Program-made: the position numbers and the translations under genes | The notes under the pieces: model-generated | What the model saw: the letters and a program-made list of their open reading frames with translations, nothing else | What the model was told of the DNA's origin: nothing | The model's database searches: none | Part shown: one piece after another, positions 37,836-52,101 of the stretch | Numbering within the stretch: the first letter of the stretch is position 1 | How the letters are laid out: the number at the start of each line of letters is the position of its first letter | From: Hyalella azteca | Lineage: Eukaryota; Arthropoda; Malacostraca; Amphipoda; Hyalellidae | Assembly (NCBI RefSeq): GCF_000764305.2 | Contig: NW_025942333.1 | Location: forward strand, 1 to 64,000 | Direction of reading: 5' to 3' | Length of the DNA: 64,000 nucleotides

Positions 37836-38015
37836 GGAGCAGGTCTCCAGTCTTTGGAGCAGATCTCCAGTCCTTGGAGCAGATCTCTAGTCCTTGGAGC
37901 AGATCTCCAGTCCTTGGAGCAGATCTCCAGTCCTTGGAGCAGATGTCCAGTCTTTGGAGCGGATCTCCAGTCCTTGGAGCAGATCTCCTGTCTTTGGAGC
38001 AGATCTCCTGTCCTG
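37836..38015 (+). repeat. Minisatellite, 20-bp unit, nine copies
   Basis: The unit GGAGCAGATCTCCAGTCCTT is repeated nine times without length change (180 bases). The GGAG...CTCC halves make each unit partly palindromic. Confidence 0.97.
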
Positions 38016-38811
38016 AGTTTGAGCCATTGCTCTTACGTGGCGCAGGTTGTTACAGAAGAACAATTTAATGACTAATAAATATTGGACCAGCTGCTGATGG
38101 ACAGAAAATCTTGGGCAGCAAAATATATTGGCACTATACCGTCAAACTCCCCTTAACTCAGGCACACATTCAAGGTCTCAATTGACAGCTGTAAGGTATC
38201 ACTTGGTATCAAGATTATTCTTACTGAAGTCTATTTTGCCATTTGCGTAGGAGAATGTTATGTTCAAGTCTGCATGAGAGTTTTTTCTTGAATTCAAGTC
38301 AATATACTTGATGAGAGAGTCTAATATATACATGCCAAAGTGTGACAAACTTAAAGGTGGTTCCTGAAACCCGCGCAACAAGATCAGAAAAAGTTATTTA
38401 CCATTGAGATCCACGAGCCCAATAATTTGTTAGCCATCACTACAAAATGCAATTAAACTTGTGTCTCTACAAACATTGATCATCTACACTCGCCATATTA
38501 GACTGAAAGTCCTCAGTTGACATTATCAATAATACGGCTCCCTGATGAGAGTGGAAGGCTTATGATGATGGCTGTCAGGGCAATGACTTGGTCCACATTT
38601 AACAGGCCTTAAAATCAAACTTGAGAATAACATTTCATTCAAAACTTTATTCGCACAATAATCTGTATTGCCCCAAACAGAAGTTTGTGAATGGAACATA
38701 TTTATGAAAAACTGTATCTTCTTTATTTCTTGTTTCCCTATCTTACAGCAAATTCTCGAATACAGAAGAGAAAGATTTGAAAACGACTGATAATATTTTA
38801 TTTCTCTACAC
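38016..38811. other. Spacer, nothing recognised
   Basis: No feature is seen apart from short frames without motifs. Confidence 0.4.
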
Positions 38812-38982
38812 ATGATATATGATGTGTTCTATACCTGTATTACCCATATAGAATTTTCTACACATGCTGCATAATGTATTATCTACCTGTATTACCATCT
38901 ACACGTGCTGCATGATGTATTCTCTAACTGTATTACCCATCTACACGTGCTGTATGATGTATTCTCTCCCTGTATTACATAT
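38812..38982 (+). repeat. Minisatellite, 42-bp unit, about 4 copies
   Basis: CTACACGTGCTGCATGATGT and ATTCTCTAACTGTATTACCC make up the 42-base unit. Two inner copies are nearly identical and the outer copies are diverged. Confidence 0.92.
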
Positions 38983-39777
38983 CTGGAACTTAAACCATAG
39001 CAAGCACACCATAAATTACACAATCCTTTTTCCATGTACCGGTATGGCAAATCCGCTACGGCTTCACCCTCAACCACAAGTTCTGGTAGAAATCATAAGC
39101 GATTTAAGGACGGCCAACCACGAACCGGAAAATATAAGATATTAATAATTTCATCCGAATGAGATATGGACGGCATCAACCGGTCAGACAGGTTAGCTGG
39201 CTTCGATACGCAATATAGGAGTTTTGAGCATGCAGTTCGGCGCCCCGTCTCATTCATTTTTTGATAAAATCAGGTAAAAATGGATGTTATATCTTACTAT
39301 TACATTTTATTTATACTTTTGGGTTGAAATGTCGAATAAATATTAGTAATTTTTATGATAACTTTTGTTTCAAGAAAAATATGTTAGTATATGGGTTTCT
39401 ACTAGGCTTGAATTAGACCATATATGGTTCCTATATGTTCAAGTATTAGTTTATTTAAACAGTGCTCTTTAATGGGCTTCTATTTTCAAGATGCAGGAAT
39501 GATTATTCATTTATCTTTCGCTTTTCAGCGGTACTGAAATTAATTAAAACTTGAGTTTATAAATTTATTAATTTTTAAACAAATCGCGTGCGGGAATTCT
39601 CCTCACATCCCATAAGCGCCGACATAAAATCTCGTTTTCACGCGACTCACACATTGCATTGGTAGTTCTGGAAGCTGCCCCGCAAGATGATCGCGGCCCC
39701 GCGGGGTGCCACCCTCGCCTCCTGCGCTCCCAGCGGCCTTGGCACCCAGGCTTGCCCCCCAGACTACCAACACGGCC
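38983..39777. other. Spacer, becoming GC-rich after 39590
   Basis: Ordinary AT-rich DNA up to about 39590. A GC-rich block follows (GATCGCGGCCCCGCGGGGTG near 39690) and merges into the 13-bp array. No gene is called. Confidence 0.4.
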
Positions 39778-39912
39778 CGCCTCAACCGCCTGGCTTAACC
39801 GCCTGGCTTAACCGCCTGGCTTAACCGCCTGGCTTAGCCGCCTGCCTCACCCGCCTGGCTTAACCGCCTGGCTTAGCCGCCTGCCTCAACCGCCTACCTC
39901 AACCGCCCGCCT
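39778..39912 (+). repeat. Minisatellite, 13-bp unit, about 10 copies
   Basis: CCGCCTGGCTTAA is repeated, with CCGCCTGCCTCA variants interspersed. It is the shortest-unit GC-rich array in the window. Confidence 0.95.
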
Positions 39913-40094
39913 CACTTCCTACATTTCCGCTGCTGCACTCACGCGCTGTACAAAAGATACCTCGCCTCATATTCTTACCTGCCTCGCGTGACACTTCTCG
40001 AACCTCTCGTCTATATTCCCTTCATTGGCATTCGAATTTACTAATTTTACATAATTATGGCAACGCCACTCTTACTTGTCTACAATGACACTCA

Positions 40095-40377
40095 TGAAAC
40101 TTCCCTTAGACGACTCTCTTACCTACTTCCCTCAGACGACTCTCTTCCTACTTCCCTCAGACGACTCCCTTACCTACTTCCCTCAGACGACTCTCTTACC
40201 TACTTCCCTCAGACGACTCTCTTACCTACTTCCCTCAGACGAATCTCCTCCTACTTCCCTCAGACGACTCTCCTCCTATACTTCTCTCAGACGATTCTAT
40301 CCCTATACTTCCCTCAGAGGACTCTCCTCCTACTTCCCTCAGACGACTCTGCTCCTACTTCCCTCAGACGACTATGA
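40095..40377 (+). repeat. Minisatellite, about 25-27-bp unit, about 10-11 copies
   Basis: TACTTCCCTCAGACGACTCT is followed by a variable CTTACC, CTTCC or CCTCC linker, so unit length shifts between about 24 and 27 bases. Open frames rich in Ser/Leu/Arg here are array products. Confidence 0.95.
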
Positions 40378-40506
40378 ATCCGCTAATTCATAGCTGAGGT
40401 GTCGCAGCGTTTCTGGAGCGAGGCATAAACTTCACGACAAAACTTGACCTAAGAAACTAAACTCGTCAACTAAACGGCCGACTTAACCTGGGGTTCGTCT
40501 CCTAAC

Positions 40507-40602
40507 TTTCTCCTACCGCTCTCCTACCCCTCTCCTACCGCTCTCCTACCCCTCTCCTACCCCTTTCCTACCCCTCTCCTACCTCTTTCCTACCCCTCTC
40601 CA
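40507..40602 (+). repeat. Short-unit pyrimidine repeat, CTCTCCTACC, about 10 bp
   Basis: About nine tandem CTCTCCTACC-like units with GCT/CCC/TTT variation form a strand-biased pyrimidine tract. It is only about 130 bases from the previous array. Confidence 0.92.
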
Positions 40603-43600
40603 ATGGGGCCGCTGCGTGACCCAGGGCCCGGCCAAGGAGGAAGGAAGGGGTAGGTCCGCTCGATGACTCGCAACCCACGGTCGCAGACCTCGCGATTTCA
40701 TGAATGAATTTTAGAGGCATTACAAATGAAATATATAACTGTTGAAAGTAACTTAATGTAGTGGCTGAATCTCTTTCTTACTTGGAATATCGTGATATTT
40801 CATGTTCGAATGACTGGATGTCAGGTTGGGAAATTCGGGAGTTTTGGGGTTCATTGATAGTGCATTCCTTTCAAGAGCCCGTGAAGTGAAGGATAGTTTA
40901 TAAAATATCCTGGCTTTATCACTGTAGAGGTTTTCATGATAAGAATAAATATATGATAAGAACTTGATGGAATCTTATTACAAACCAAAAAGAAAAACGC
41001 AAAGTAATGTTAGGAATAAGTTAACGACCATTCGAGGTTATCATCGAGACTTTTACCGTGCAAACTTCTTTGATCTTGTCTTCTGCAATTATTTTTTTTC
41101 GTTCTGTGAATAAAAAAGTGAATTGACATCTGACCTAACGACGAAATAACCTATGAAACTAATCTCGATTTTGATAACGCGGGCCATTTGTTACATTGAT
41201 TTGATTTTTCGCGTGATTTGTCAGAAAAAATCTAACCAATTAAATGAAACTAATTTCGATCTTGATGCGTGGAGCGATACGTATAGAAGTAACCCTAAGT
41301 TAATCGCATGATTTATCAGACGAATTTAAATGCTATCAATTAAAAAAAATATCTGAGATTATAATCAATCGAGGCCAGCCATCGACATCTGTTGGAGCTC
41401 TGGAACAATAAGTAACCAAGTGCGCGAGGCTGGATGTCGTTCATTCATTACACTTGTTCTGGTAATTTCGAAGTTAAAACCATCATTTATCATTGCCGAT
41501 AGAATTTAGTCTAATTTATTCATGGAATAATCATCAAAAAAAACAAAATGTCGCACATTCGTAATTGCGCGGCGTGATCATTATTGCAGACTTTTTAACG
41601 AAGGTTGTATTGAAAGGAATTATGGATTCATTTGGAGAGAAGCAATTTGTGAATGAAAGAATTTTCACCCATTGATAACATCGACATCTGATGCATCCCT
41701 TTCAACTATCAATGCTCGACCAATTTTCTTGCAAAATCTCTGGAAAAAATTTGATGGAAATTAATTTGGCGAGGTCAGGACTTCATTAATTAAATGAACA
41801 TCGCGTGAGTGATTTTCCTTTTCCACATTGCAGTTGTGTGCTGGAAAATATGAAAGATTATATATGAGCCGCGACCCAAAAACGTACGTTAGTGTACAAA
41901 TAGGAATAACTTGATCTGTAACCTGCTGACTTTCGATCAATGATTCAAACTTTTGAGGGTAAATTTGTTGCCTACTATAAGATTGAATCATTAGAATTAT
42001 GTTCCTAACCGTCATTAAGATAACGTACAATTTCTCGAACGGCATTTACCGAAATCGAAATAAATAGACAACGCATAGTCGACGCTCAGTGACTTTTATT
42101 TCGAAATTGGTGCAAGGAGAAAACTCGGCTCATGAGCGACGTTCACTTTGTCTGTAAAGCATTAATTTCAATGTCAATTTCTTTACGAAAGCTTTATGCT
42201 ATAGCTAAAATGTTTTCGTCATTTGTGTCCCGGCCCTCAGTTGAGTTTCTTGACCGGCCTTATGAATTAAGTGTGAAAAGTTTTCACACATGTATAACTG
42301 GGTGACAAAATGTATTATAGTGTCAGTGTAGATATTGCTGATCTAAGTATTATTTACGAATAATGTTCGCGTTTTAAGCGCTTACCTCCAGCTATAGCGG
42401 GCCGCGCTCTCCACAAGTCTCGCGTCCGGAACTCTATCGAGCCCAGTTACAAATTATAGGCGATTTAAGGGCGCCGACCATCGGCCTGCCAACGGCCACC
42501 AATCATTAAGCATCACTAACTCTCAGGCAAAAGAGAAGGTCGGGACTACGCGACAAGACCCACAATAAATACCTCCAATTACCGGACCTCGACAGACTCT
42601 AAAGGGGCCCTGGGGAAGAGAGGTCCCCTCGATTGGGTCTTCACTCTCTTTGCTGCACATCCCCAAGCCAGCGGGGGTTCTCAGTACTCTTGCTCTCGCC
42701 TTCAATGCTCCTCTATGATATATCAATATGTGGAATGTGCTTCACAAACTTCGTTCACTCGTCCAACTGAGGCGAGCAGAATGCCTCTAACACTTGCGTA
42801 ATCTGAGTTTGAGTTGTAAACGGTGACTTACATCGCTTCTTATCGCCCCAAGTTCACTCATCAGTAGCGCTTGCATTCCTCACGGCCTTTAGGGACACAC
42901 AAAACTCTGGCCTATGTTAGGCCTTTCATTCCATAATGAGTTCTTTTCAGCGGAAACTTTCATTTTCTGTAATCATATTATCGATGATCAGATATTTCCG
43001 TAAACTATTACAGTGTTCTTCTTTGTCATGAAATTTAGCCTACCTGTGTATTACGTGAACACTTGAATTCACTTATATTCTCATAAGATAATATTTATTT
43101 CTCACACAACTGACAGGTTCTAAACTTAATTCTGTGCACTAATATTTATCAGCGTCACCACAGCTCTCCTGCCAATTGGTTCTTCGCTTCAAACTGTTTC
43201 CAATTCCTAACAATTGCATGTTTTTGCTACTATCTTTGAGCTTCAAAATATTATCAATATTGATGTACATTATACAGTACATACTACATCGAATTTTACA
43301 ATCAGTATTCTTACATCGATACTCAGTCACAAGACTTGCATTGGACATAGAATTTATAATTTGTTAATAACAAACTGGCAAGATTGTGGTCTCTATTTGA
43401 TACCATGTTATATATTTCATAACACAATAACAAGAACATTGTTTCATGAGTTAAACTATAAAATCCGTGCAATGCGTCTCAATGCTTCACTGCGGACTGT
43501 AACATTCCCCCAAAGAAGCAACATCTCCACCCCCGACGCAGTTGCAGTGTTAGTGTTTGTCTAGCGCAATGCCACGGCTCTTCAAGAGGGTATCTGCATA

Positions 43601-44398
43601 AAAAACTGTCTGTGCTTCCCTCTTACGCTTATTAAAACACGATCCTTCCTTCCTTGACGTGACAAATGAAGGGCAGCAAGCAAATAAATGAAGAAGAAGA
43701 GCAAGAATGTCTAAATGAAGTAAGCCTCATGACAAATGGCCGTCATTCATCACCGGGAACGAGGGCAGCGCTGCGTCGCAGAGTTACAGCCGCGCGAGGG
43801 GAGATAAGAGGACGACGAGGCGCTGCGTAATGAGCGACCTGACACCATACACTTCCCCACCTTACAAGCTCTTCCTCCTGTGCTATTTTTGCTAAATTCT
43901 GTTGCAAATTGAGAGTAAACTTTAGGTATTTATTTCTTAATCGTCGATTGGAACAGCTGATATTCGAAGAAGAGACCGCGCGGCAGCAACTGCACCAAGT
44001 CCAACACTGCAATTAATGCTCTCATCGCTGTTCTACTTACTATACACTTCATGTTTCCATTAACAAGAGAAGTTATTCCTCAATTTTTACATATTTTTTT
44101 GCATATGGGAAGATGTGAATTATGATTATAAATCCCAATTCAATAAATGCAAGGATTCAGTGAGTGAGTGAAAATTTTTGACATTAAAGTAAGCCAACGA
44201 GAGACTTACTGCAAAGCAGACTCAGTCGATCGTCATCAGCAACCAGTTTATCCAAATGTACTCCTGCTATTCCATAATTTATGCTATCATTAAAACTTAC
44301 ATCGGAAAATAATAAGGAATCAAGAAGTTATTTACAAGGGTGTTTCGCTGGCCGAACGAAGTCGCTCATGAGAGGCGGAATCCGAATACAACATATAA
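40603..44398. other. Spacer, nothing coding
   Basis: No gene, array or element ends are recognised in nearly 3.8 kb. A loose imperfect repeat (GAAACTAATCTCGATTTTGA near 41155 and GAAACTAATTTCGATCTTGA near 41246) is the only structure noted. Confidence 0.45.
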
Positions 44399-44508
44399 CG
44401 GCTATACAGCGATGCGCTGTATAATACTGAGCTATACAGCGATGCGGTGTATAATACTGAGCTATACAGCGATGCGGTGTATAATACTGAGCTATACAGC
44501 AATGCGCC
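44399..44508 (+). repeat. Minisatellite, 30-bp unit, about 3.6 copies
   Basis: The unit GCTATACAGCGATGCGGTGT plus ATAATACTGA repeats exactly. CTATACAGC and GCTGTATAA in the first unit are complementary, so units can fold. Confidence 0.95.
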
Positions 44509-47500
44509 GGCCGGTTATTGTTACGATTGCTATCGGCACGATATCTGACTACGTCTTAATCGTCACCAGATATTCTTCAGTCATTTAAAAAATTAATGCA
44601 TTTAAAATGAAATCGGTTGTATTACTTCCTTGAGCTGATGTAATTATTTATACAATGCTATTTTTCTGATCGACGCTGTTCCGTTGTCGTGAATTACAAG
44701 TTGACTGTGAGTGGATTCCAACTAGTATTGCAAACAAACTATAATTATTAAAATATTAAGTTATTAAGTATTAAAATTACTATCTCCAAACGCCAATTGT
44801 GCGGAAGCGCATCATTAATTCTACATTCTACGTTGGAAAGTTGATCAGTTAGTTTATTAACCGGTTATATAATTCAAGCTTAATTTCTAGAATTTCACAT
44901 TGTTGACCTTTTGAAGTCGGGAGTCAACAAGGAATATTAAGGCAGGTCAAGCGAGGCGCGGTTTTTTTCAGCTGCAAACTTTAAGCCGAACTTTCGAGTG
45001 TTGCACGCGATCTCGTAGGTCATTAGTTGCATTGCAACTACACCACAGAAAAGATTTTCATTAAACAATATTTCTGTAGAGCTCATTCAGAATTCTTTTG
45101 TTTGTGGGATTACCGAACGTGTTTCATCCGTTTGTTTACTTAGAACTTTTACTTTCACTGAATCTAAGAAGCTGCGGACCTGATCTAGAGACTCGCTTAT
45201 AACAATTTAGGCTGCAACTTTACTGCCAGATCGAAGTATAAAAGTGAGATTTTTGACTGATGTCGCTTGTAAAATCCTATTAAATACTCATTTCTCGCCT
45301 CAAATACTGCACTTTGAAGTAATACCTGGAAATATTTTTTTATGCCCAGAAAGTACAACTTTCCCACCATATTACTATATGTTTGAATTTCAAAGTATTT
45401 TTCTTCTAAATCATGTCACCCACAGAGGGACCTCTATCGGTACCAACTATGATCCATATACTCTCGAAAACATCAAATTCTAAAACTGCATTGAAACACA
45501 ATTCAAAAAACAGGGCATATTTTGGCTACAAAAGGCAATTTGGAACTTTAATAGATCCCCAAATGTTCCTCATCACGTAGCGACTGCAGTGAGCAACGCT
45601 CGAGTCCGAAACCGAAAAAATATTTTATGGGATTTTCAAGCATTGGAAAAAGGCTGTGGTGGCGGCGATGAAACATTTGAAGAAGCAAGGCAGCTTCATA
45701 AATTTCTGTAGGAGCATGAATCTGTCAAAAAAGTCTCCTTTACGAGCAGTTTTAATGGTCACTTTATTTTACGACGCTCGTGTTCTTGTGCTGCTAAAAC
45801 AACAGGTTTGCTGGCAGCGGCGACGCACTGCGCCACTGCACCGCAAACCGCACCCGCGCCCGACGTCATAATGTTGACGTGTTCCGTGACGCGGCAGGCT
45901 TCATTATTTCTCTATAGTTTTGGTCGTGTTCACAGCTAAGTACTATATTCTGCCGCTTCTCCAAAAGTTTAGTTTTTAAATTTAAAAAATGAAGATAATT
46001 AAATTGAGAATTGATAGAAGCGTAACTTAAAATTCTTGTACGGTAACTGAACAAAAGCGGATAGTCCCATTCATAAAGCTATACCTGTGGATTAATTCCA
46101 AAGAATTTTTGCCTAAATAATCTGTATTAAACGCCTGAAAATTTTGACAAATATTCACGTGATGAGCGAATTTTCAACGACGCGATGCGCAGAGTAGTCA
46201 ACCGCATTCGCAAGACTGCAAATGAAGACATACGGTGTACGCAGAGACGAGGCGTAAGTACAAAAAGTACACAACGAGCGTAAGTACAGCGGTGCGCGTA
46301 GCAGCGTTGTAGTCGCACGAGCCTCGCCCTGCGCGCGCGACGCTCCTGACGATGACGAATGGTCGGACGATGGCGCCCCTCGGGTGGTCCTTGGGCCTCT
46401 TGTCTGAAGGCCCCACCTCATATAAGCAACACTGAACATGAAGGTCCCCACCATACGCAGGGTACACTGAACCTTTAGGGCCTCACAGCACAGGCCCTAA
46501 ATTAGTCCCACTGTTGCTCAAAATTGCACCGACTATTTAAATACAACGCTGGTAAACTCTGCACAGGGCAAGACCAACGTTGCGCATACAACTCTTGAGT
46601 TTGTTATCGGTTACTAATTACATGGAACCTTCGTGATCGAGAACAAATTAGATTTGGAATTGTGATTCTCACAAATCCATACTTTGACATCGTCAGTAAT
46701 TTGCGCGAAAGAGAAAAAAATAGCTGTCGCTACTTCTCACATCGAATGTAGAAGGATTGATTAATTTAATCAAGTATCACTTTCGCGACTTGCTGCTAGG
46801 CATGAGAGCCATTAAATGAAGATAAACCGTCGGCGAGTGTTTAAAAATGAATAACTTTAACTTCAATACCAAGCTAGTTGGTAATCCCATCATTTCCGGT
46901 ACTTAGGTTTATGTAGGACGAGGTAAGTTTTACTGGAACTTAGTTCTCAGTACAAACTGTCTACTGTAGACTCCTTTGTGAAGGACCTTTGAGGTTCACC
47001 AGAGCTAAACTGCTCGACCACCACTCCAAAAACTGACACTCCACTAAACCAGCGCAGCCTCCTCATCTTCCTCTTTGAGCTCATAAATGACTTCCTTCCA
47101 GGACCTCTCAACTGGTTATTTTTGAAGCATTATTGGGTTTGGGCGTTTAAGTTCATCCTTCCGGGAAATTCGTACAGCAAAATTAAATGAGTGCAAGCTT
47201 GCAGGGACCGCGTGTACACTCACTATTCCTTCCAGAAAATATAACAATATATACAATATTATAAATAATGGCTCAGACATTAAATTTGACTTTTCCCCAG
47301 GAAGTAGGAATACTGAGACGTTTCACACCCGACAGGAGCAAACCGCTCACAAGTTTGCGCTAATTACACGATTGTAAATCATTGCGGCTGGGTCATGAGC
47401 TTTCATTGTCTTTGTGCTGTAGGGAATAGAATTTATATCGTCGGTATTTAGAGGATGCAAAATTCTCTTGTGAAGTCAATCATCTTGAAATTTAATTTTT

Positions 47501-47868
47501 ATATGACTGAAAATTTCGATGGCCGGAACGACAGCAAAATACTCACGCTGTTATATGTCGCTCTGCATTGAGTTTAATAATTGTCCAGTTGAGTTAAATA
47601 GGCATATAAATTTCATTGATATTTACCAGACACATCTGCGTGTACTAATCAACACAACAAGCATTATCTGTATACTATAAGATGGAATACAGCAGCACAT
47701 ATTGCACTGCAACAAACAACTCGACAGCTTTCAATATGCAGGTTCTCGATATCCTGGAAAACCAGTCTCTCCGGAAGTGCTTTTCTGTCTAAAAACTACA
47801 CCATCAAGAACGCTGTCTGCCTCCGTACGTCGTCCGTTCATTGCGTGTATCAGATCTAACCTAATCAA
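44509..47868. other. Spacer, nothing coding
   Basis: No convincing exon, array or element. Open frames at 45244-45483 and 46155-46467 lack recognisable motifs. Confidence 0.45.
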
Positions 47869-48238
47869 CGAAAAATTCAATACGTGTGACATATAATAGC
47901 TTTGTGCATTGGTTGTTTTTCAACGGTATCTTGGGTAAAGGGAATTAGTCCTTGGTATTTTCAGTTATGAAACTGATAAATACTATATGTTCTAAATTTA
48001 AAATATTATTGAACAGAACATCAAATGATATACGCTGCCATCGAAAAATTCAATACATGTGATAAAAGCTTTGTGCATTGGTTCTTTTTCAATGGTATCT
48101 TGGGTAAAGGGAATTAGTCCTTGGTATTTTCAGTTATGAAATGAAATTTCTTCTCAAGAAGATTGATAAAAACTATGTTCAACAATAAAAAATTTAAAAT
48201 ATTATTGAACAGAACATCTTATGATATACGCTGCCATG
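47869..48238 (+). repeat. Tandem duplication, about 173-bp and 197-bp copies
   Basis: Copy one (47869-48041) and copy two (48042-48238) share AGCTTTGTGCATTGGTT, GGTATCTTGGGTAAAGGGAA, TTAAAATATTATTGAACAGA and GATATACGCTGCCAT. Copy two has about 24 extra bases in its middle. An open frame (48163-48567) begins in copy two. It has no known motif and lacks an ATG at its first codon. Confidence 0.9.
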
Positions 48239-51200
48239 TGCCAGAATACACGTGTTGCGTTTTTTTATTGTCGTTTCCATTATTATTGTCATTATTGTCG
48301 TTTTTGACATTAATGACACCGTTTCGAATTGATGAGGCACATCTCGAGACTAACGTGCATAACAATCGTATTATTTTAATGAGACCTAATAACATATTAA
48401 TTGCGCATCACATTTGCTGCTTTCTCAAAAATGCCAGAAACAAAAAAGTCCGAACCAGTCTATTTGGTTCGTTGCTGAAAACAGACGAGTTCACAAATGT
48501 TTTTGAACGATACTCTATATTTTGGTTTCATTTCTGTTTAATTTATTTTTCTTTTGTTTGGTACTGAACAGAGAAAAATTCTGAACAAATAATTTTATCA
48601 ATTAAACGGTTCACAGTTCATTTCAAACGGTTTTCAGTTCATTTCACGCACTTTTATGCTCCACTCATTAACTATACAGAGTCCCCTATGATTGTCGACA
48701 ATCAAATGAAACATTAGAATAGCTTAGTTTTATGCACGATAATGACATACGTCCAGCTATTTCCCACAGGAAGCTCCTGAACGATGACCAGATTTCCCCC
48801 AAACTACAAGTTAAATTCCATCGATTGATCCGTTCAATTTTTTGTGCTGTTGCCTGCAACACGATAGCAGTTGCACCACAAGTTCCTCTCATAAAATACC
48901 AATATTTTGACAATATATTATTTTGGTAAATAATGAATTACGTAAATAATACAATTTACCTATTTTATATTATACGGCTTTACAATATACATTGCAAGTT
49001 AAATACAAGAATTTATGATGGGTATCAACTGCCGTCAGAGATTAGCTCGTGCAACTCTGTCAAGGCTTCATTCATGAAGAATATTTATCGTAGAAAATTA
49101 TAAAAATTATCGCAATCACAGAATTGTTACTATCAAACAATGTACATAATACATTAATGAATTTAAAATTGGTTCATTATAAACAGGCGTCGAAATGCTG
49201 AAAGCATTTCAGTCAAATATCCTCCGAAGATTCCATTTTTGGATTTATGGTTTCTTTGTAAATTTGAAGCTACTTCACTCAAAGATAATTTATAAGCAAA
49301 TAATGGCAAAGAAAATAATTCACTTGTCTACGTGCCATCAGCAAAAATTCAAGAATTACATTCATTATGCCTCATTCAAACTGCAAAACTTGGCCGCAGA
49401 CATGACGACCCGAACCACTCAAGACAACCTTTTTGCCTCGAAAACTCCCTTATACCCATGGAAAGAAATAAATTGTATGGTGATGAACCACGCATAAGAC
49501 TTCACCGCATATGCTTTCGCCACCGCATATGCAAACTCAAGCCGTCTGCATCGCAGGTAGGATTCTTAAAATGTCAGCGATGTACCGAAATTCATCGATT
49601 TTGAATTGAATTGTACAGCAATAATCGCGGACAATAAAACAGTTCGCATGGAATGATGGCTGTGTTTTAGGCAGTACAAGTTTACTTGAAGTGGTCATGC
49701 AGATATGTAAAGATAATGTTTATTCACTTGGCATGCATGGATCAACTAACAAGCGTTCTCCCGAAACTTTATAATGTACTCGATCACACCTCAATTTCAA
49801 CCAGGAATATTATATATAAATTATCGAAAGGATGGAACGAACAGTTTATTTGCAAATCAGATTATAACAAAGAATAGCTCAGGTTATACTTTTTGAAGGG
49901 ATTTCTGCCAATATTCAGAAGCTATTTAGTAACTTACGCATAATTAAGCTGTGTTCGTTTCCTTGCAAAAATTAGCAATAAGTGTCTGTTTAGCGATGCT
50001 GTTATACACGTACACTTATGCAAATTTCTTATCGCTGGAACGGCCATCCTGATAAAGCTTATTCATAAGGATCCAGAACCCGAACTATTACACCCGATGC
50101 TCGCTAAGACTTTGGCATAATTGGCTTAGACGTTTCCGTCTCGATAAATTGTGTTTGAATGAATAGAGCGAGGAAAGGAATCGGAAGCCCGTACATTGTT
50201 TTTATGAGGCGCGGCACAGAAGCAACTATAGGTTATTACACATGCTAATCCGAAGGCACAATATAGTCTAAGATAACGTCGGAAAATGCTGCTCCTGCAC
50301 AGCGTCTATATAATAAGTATGATGAAGGCGTATATATACAGAGATGCGTCTGTATATATATACGCCGGTGGAGCAGCAGCATTGCAAAACGATTGCTCAC
50401 ATTTAATGCAAACGCGATAGATTCATCAGGCAAGATTTTTCAGCATAGTGCTTTCAACAAACATAAACGACATATCCTTGCTATATATTTCGAGTTTAGT
50501 GGATAAAGCCTTAAACTCCTGGCACATTGGCGACAGAAAAACCTGCAGAACGGTCCACCTTCGCAGGTGCTGTGAAAACATCTGCTTCTCGTTGCCAACA
50601 CTTGGGCAGATGGATCAAGGGACAACTTTAATCCGATTTATTAGCATCCGGGCCTTGCAAATGCATCCCCAAAATTCCATAAAAATATCCGTAAAATATC
50701 CTAAAAACACGTCAGTCAGCTTTGCGAGTCAAGTCATTTCGCCTCAAATAATTAAGTACGAATTTAGGATCAGAATGCTAGAATTATCGGCTATAACCTG
50801 AGACAATCGACCACACGAGATGCTGATACCAGACGAAAAGAATATGGGATGGATTGAACTCACGTATTAGCAAATGAGAAATTTATTTTATATTTGAATA
50901 TTTCAATAGTTCAGTAATCGTCCCGGACCATGAAAACAGAAAGATTCTTGTGTAGCAAAAATCTTATCACAAATCATATATCAGGTATGCATATCAAATT
51001 TGTTTTTCGGTCTCAATGTTTTTCCGACATGATGACCCAGCTTGAGCTTGACTATTATATGTTAATGAGAAGACCGCGCACAATTTTATAATATATTTTT
51101 GAGCGGGTACAATGAAGTACGTTTTACCATTGTATTTGATAACTTCTATTTTGAAACACGCTAAAAATGCTTAGATTAAATAAATTAAGATTAAGACCAA

Positions 51201-52101
51201 ATTTTCGCATGCAGAGATGAAATTTAGCTGTAGGAAAATGTGTCTTCTTAATAGTTTAAAGCAAATGTATGGACTAAAACGTTGTTTAATTTTAACGCTA
51301 ATTGAGAACGAGGAACCTGGAATTGAGAAAGAAGAGATATTATGTTGACATTCTCTTGAGACGTTGCATTAAAATAACACTTCGCTACGTAGTGGTCTTG
51401 GATGTGATATTAGAATGAACTAACTACTGTTGCTTTTATGAATTTAAGTTGGGAATATTTCATGACTATTAATGCATTATTCAGAGAACATAAATCGTAA
51501 TGCAAATCAACTTTTCAGATCCAAAATAGAAATGCTTTAGATCTTATTTCATTTATTATTCTCTTCTAAACTAGATGAGGTGCTGTCGGTTAAATTGATC
51601 GATTGTTAACCCAATCATCAATTTTTTCCAAACCAACTCGTGCCAGAATATTTCAGAATATTTCAATTGCTTGTAACTTCAAGCATTCGTACGCCATCAG
51701 GATTCTACTTAGATTTTACTTGATCTCTACATGCAGAATGTTGACATTACGTGTTAATAGATTTGTGTGTACAACGACAATCTTGTATATATGCACCATT
51801 AAAGATTGTTTTCCACGCATAATTTGATCACTTCACGACTATTATACAGGTATTCACATAAGCTTCATATTTGATGTGATCACTAATGGATGACTCAAGT
51901 TTCAGAAATCATTTAATATATGATCACAGTTACATGTTGTCATGGTTCTCATAATTCGGTCATTCATCCAAGCACACACCTGTGGCACCAGCAGTTGTAT
52001 GATCATATAAATCTGTCATTCTGTCATATAATTAAATAAATTGATTGAGTATTTCAGTTAATAATTTTTCTTGATGAGAATGCATGAGCAATCAGGAACG
52101 A
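48239..52101. other. Spacer with an inverted repeat at 50285-50385
   Basis: At 50285-50385, AAATGCTGCTCCTGCAC is mirrored by GGTGGAGCAGCAGCATT. Inside it GGCGTATATATACAGA is mirrored by TCTGTATATATATACGCC, giving a roughly 100-base hairpin. The rest of this interval shows no gene or array. Confidence 0.5.

Noticed and set aside
48163..48567. 134-codon frame with a Leu/Phe-rich segment
   Set aside because: It begins inside a tandem duplication at TTG, and its hydrophobic run comes from T-rich simple sequence; no splice or motif support.
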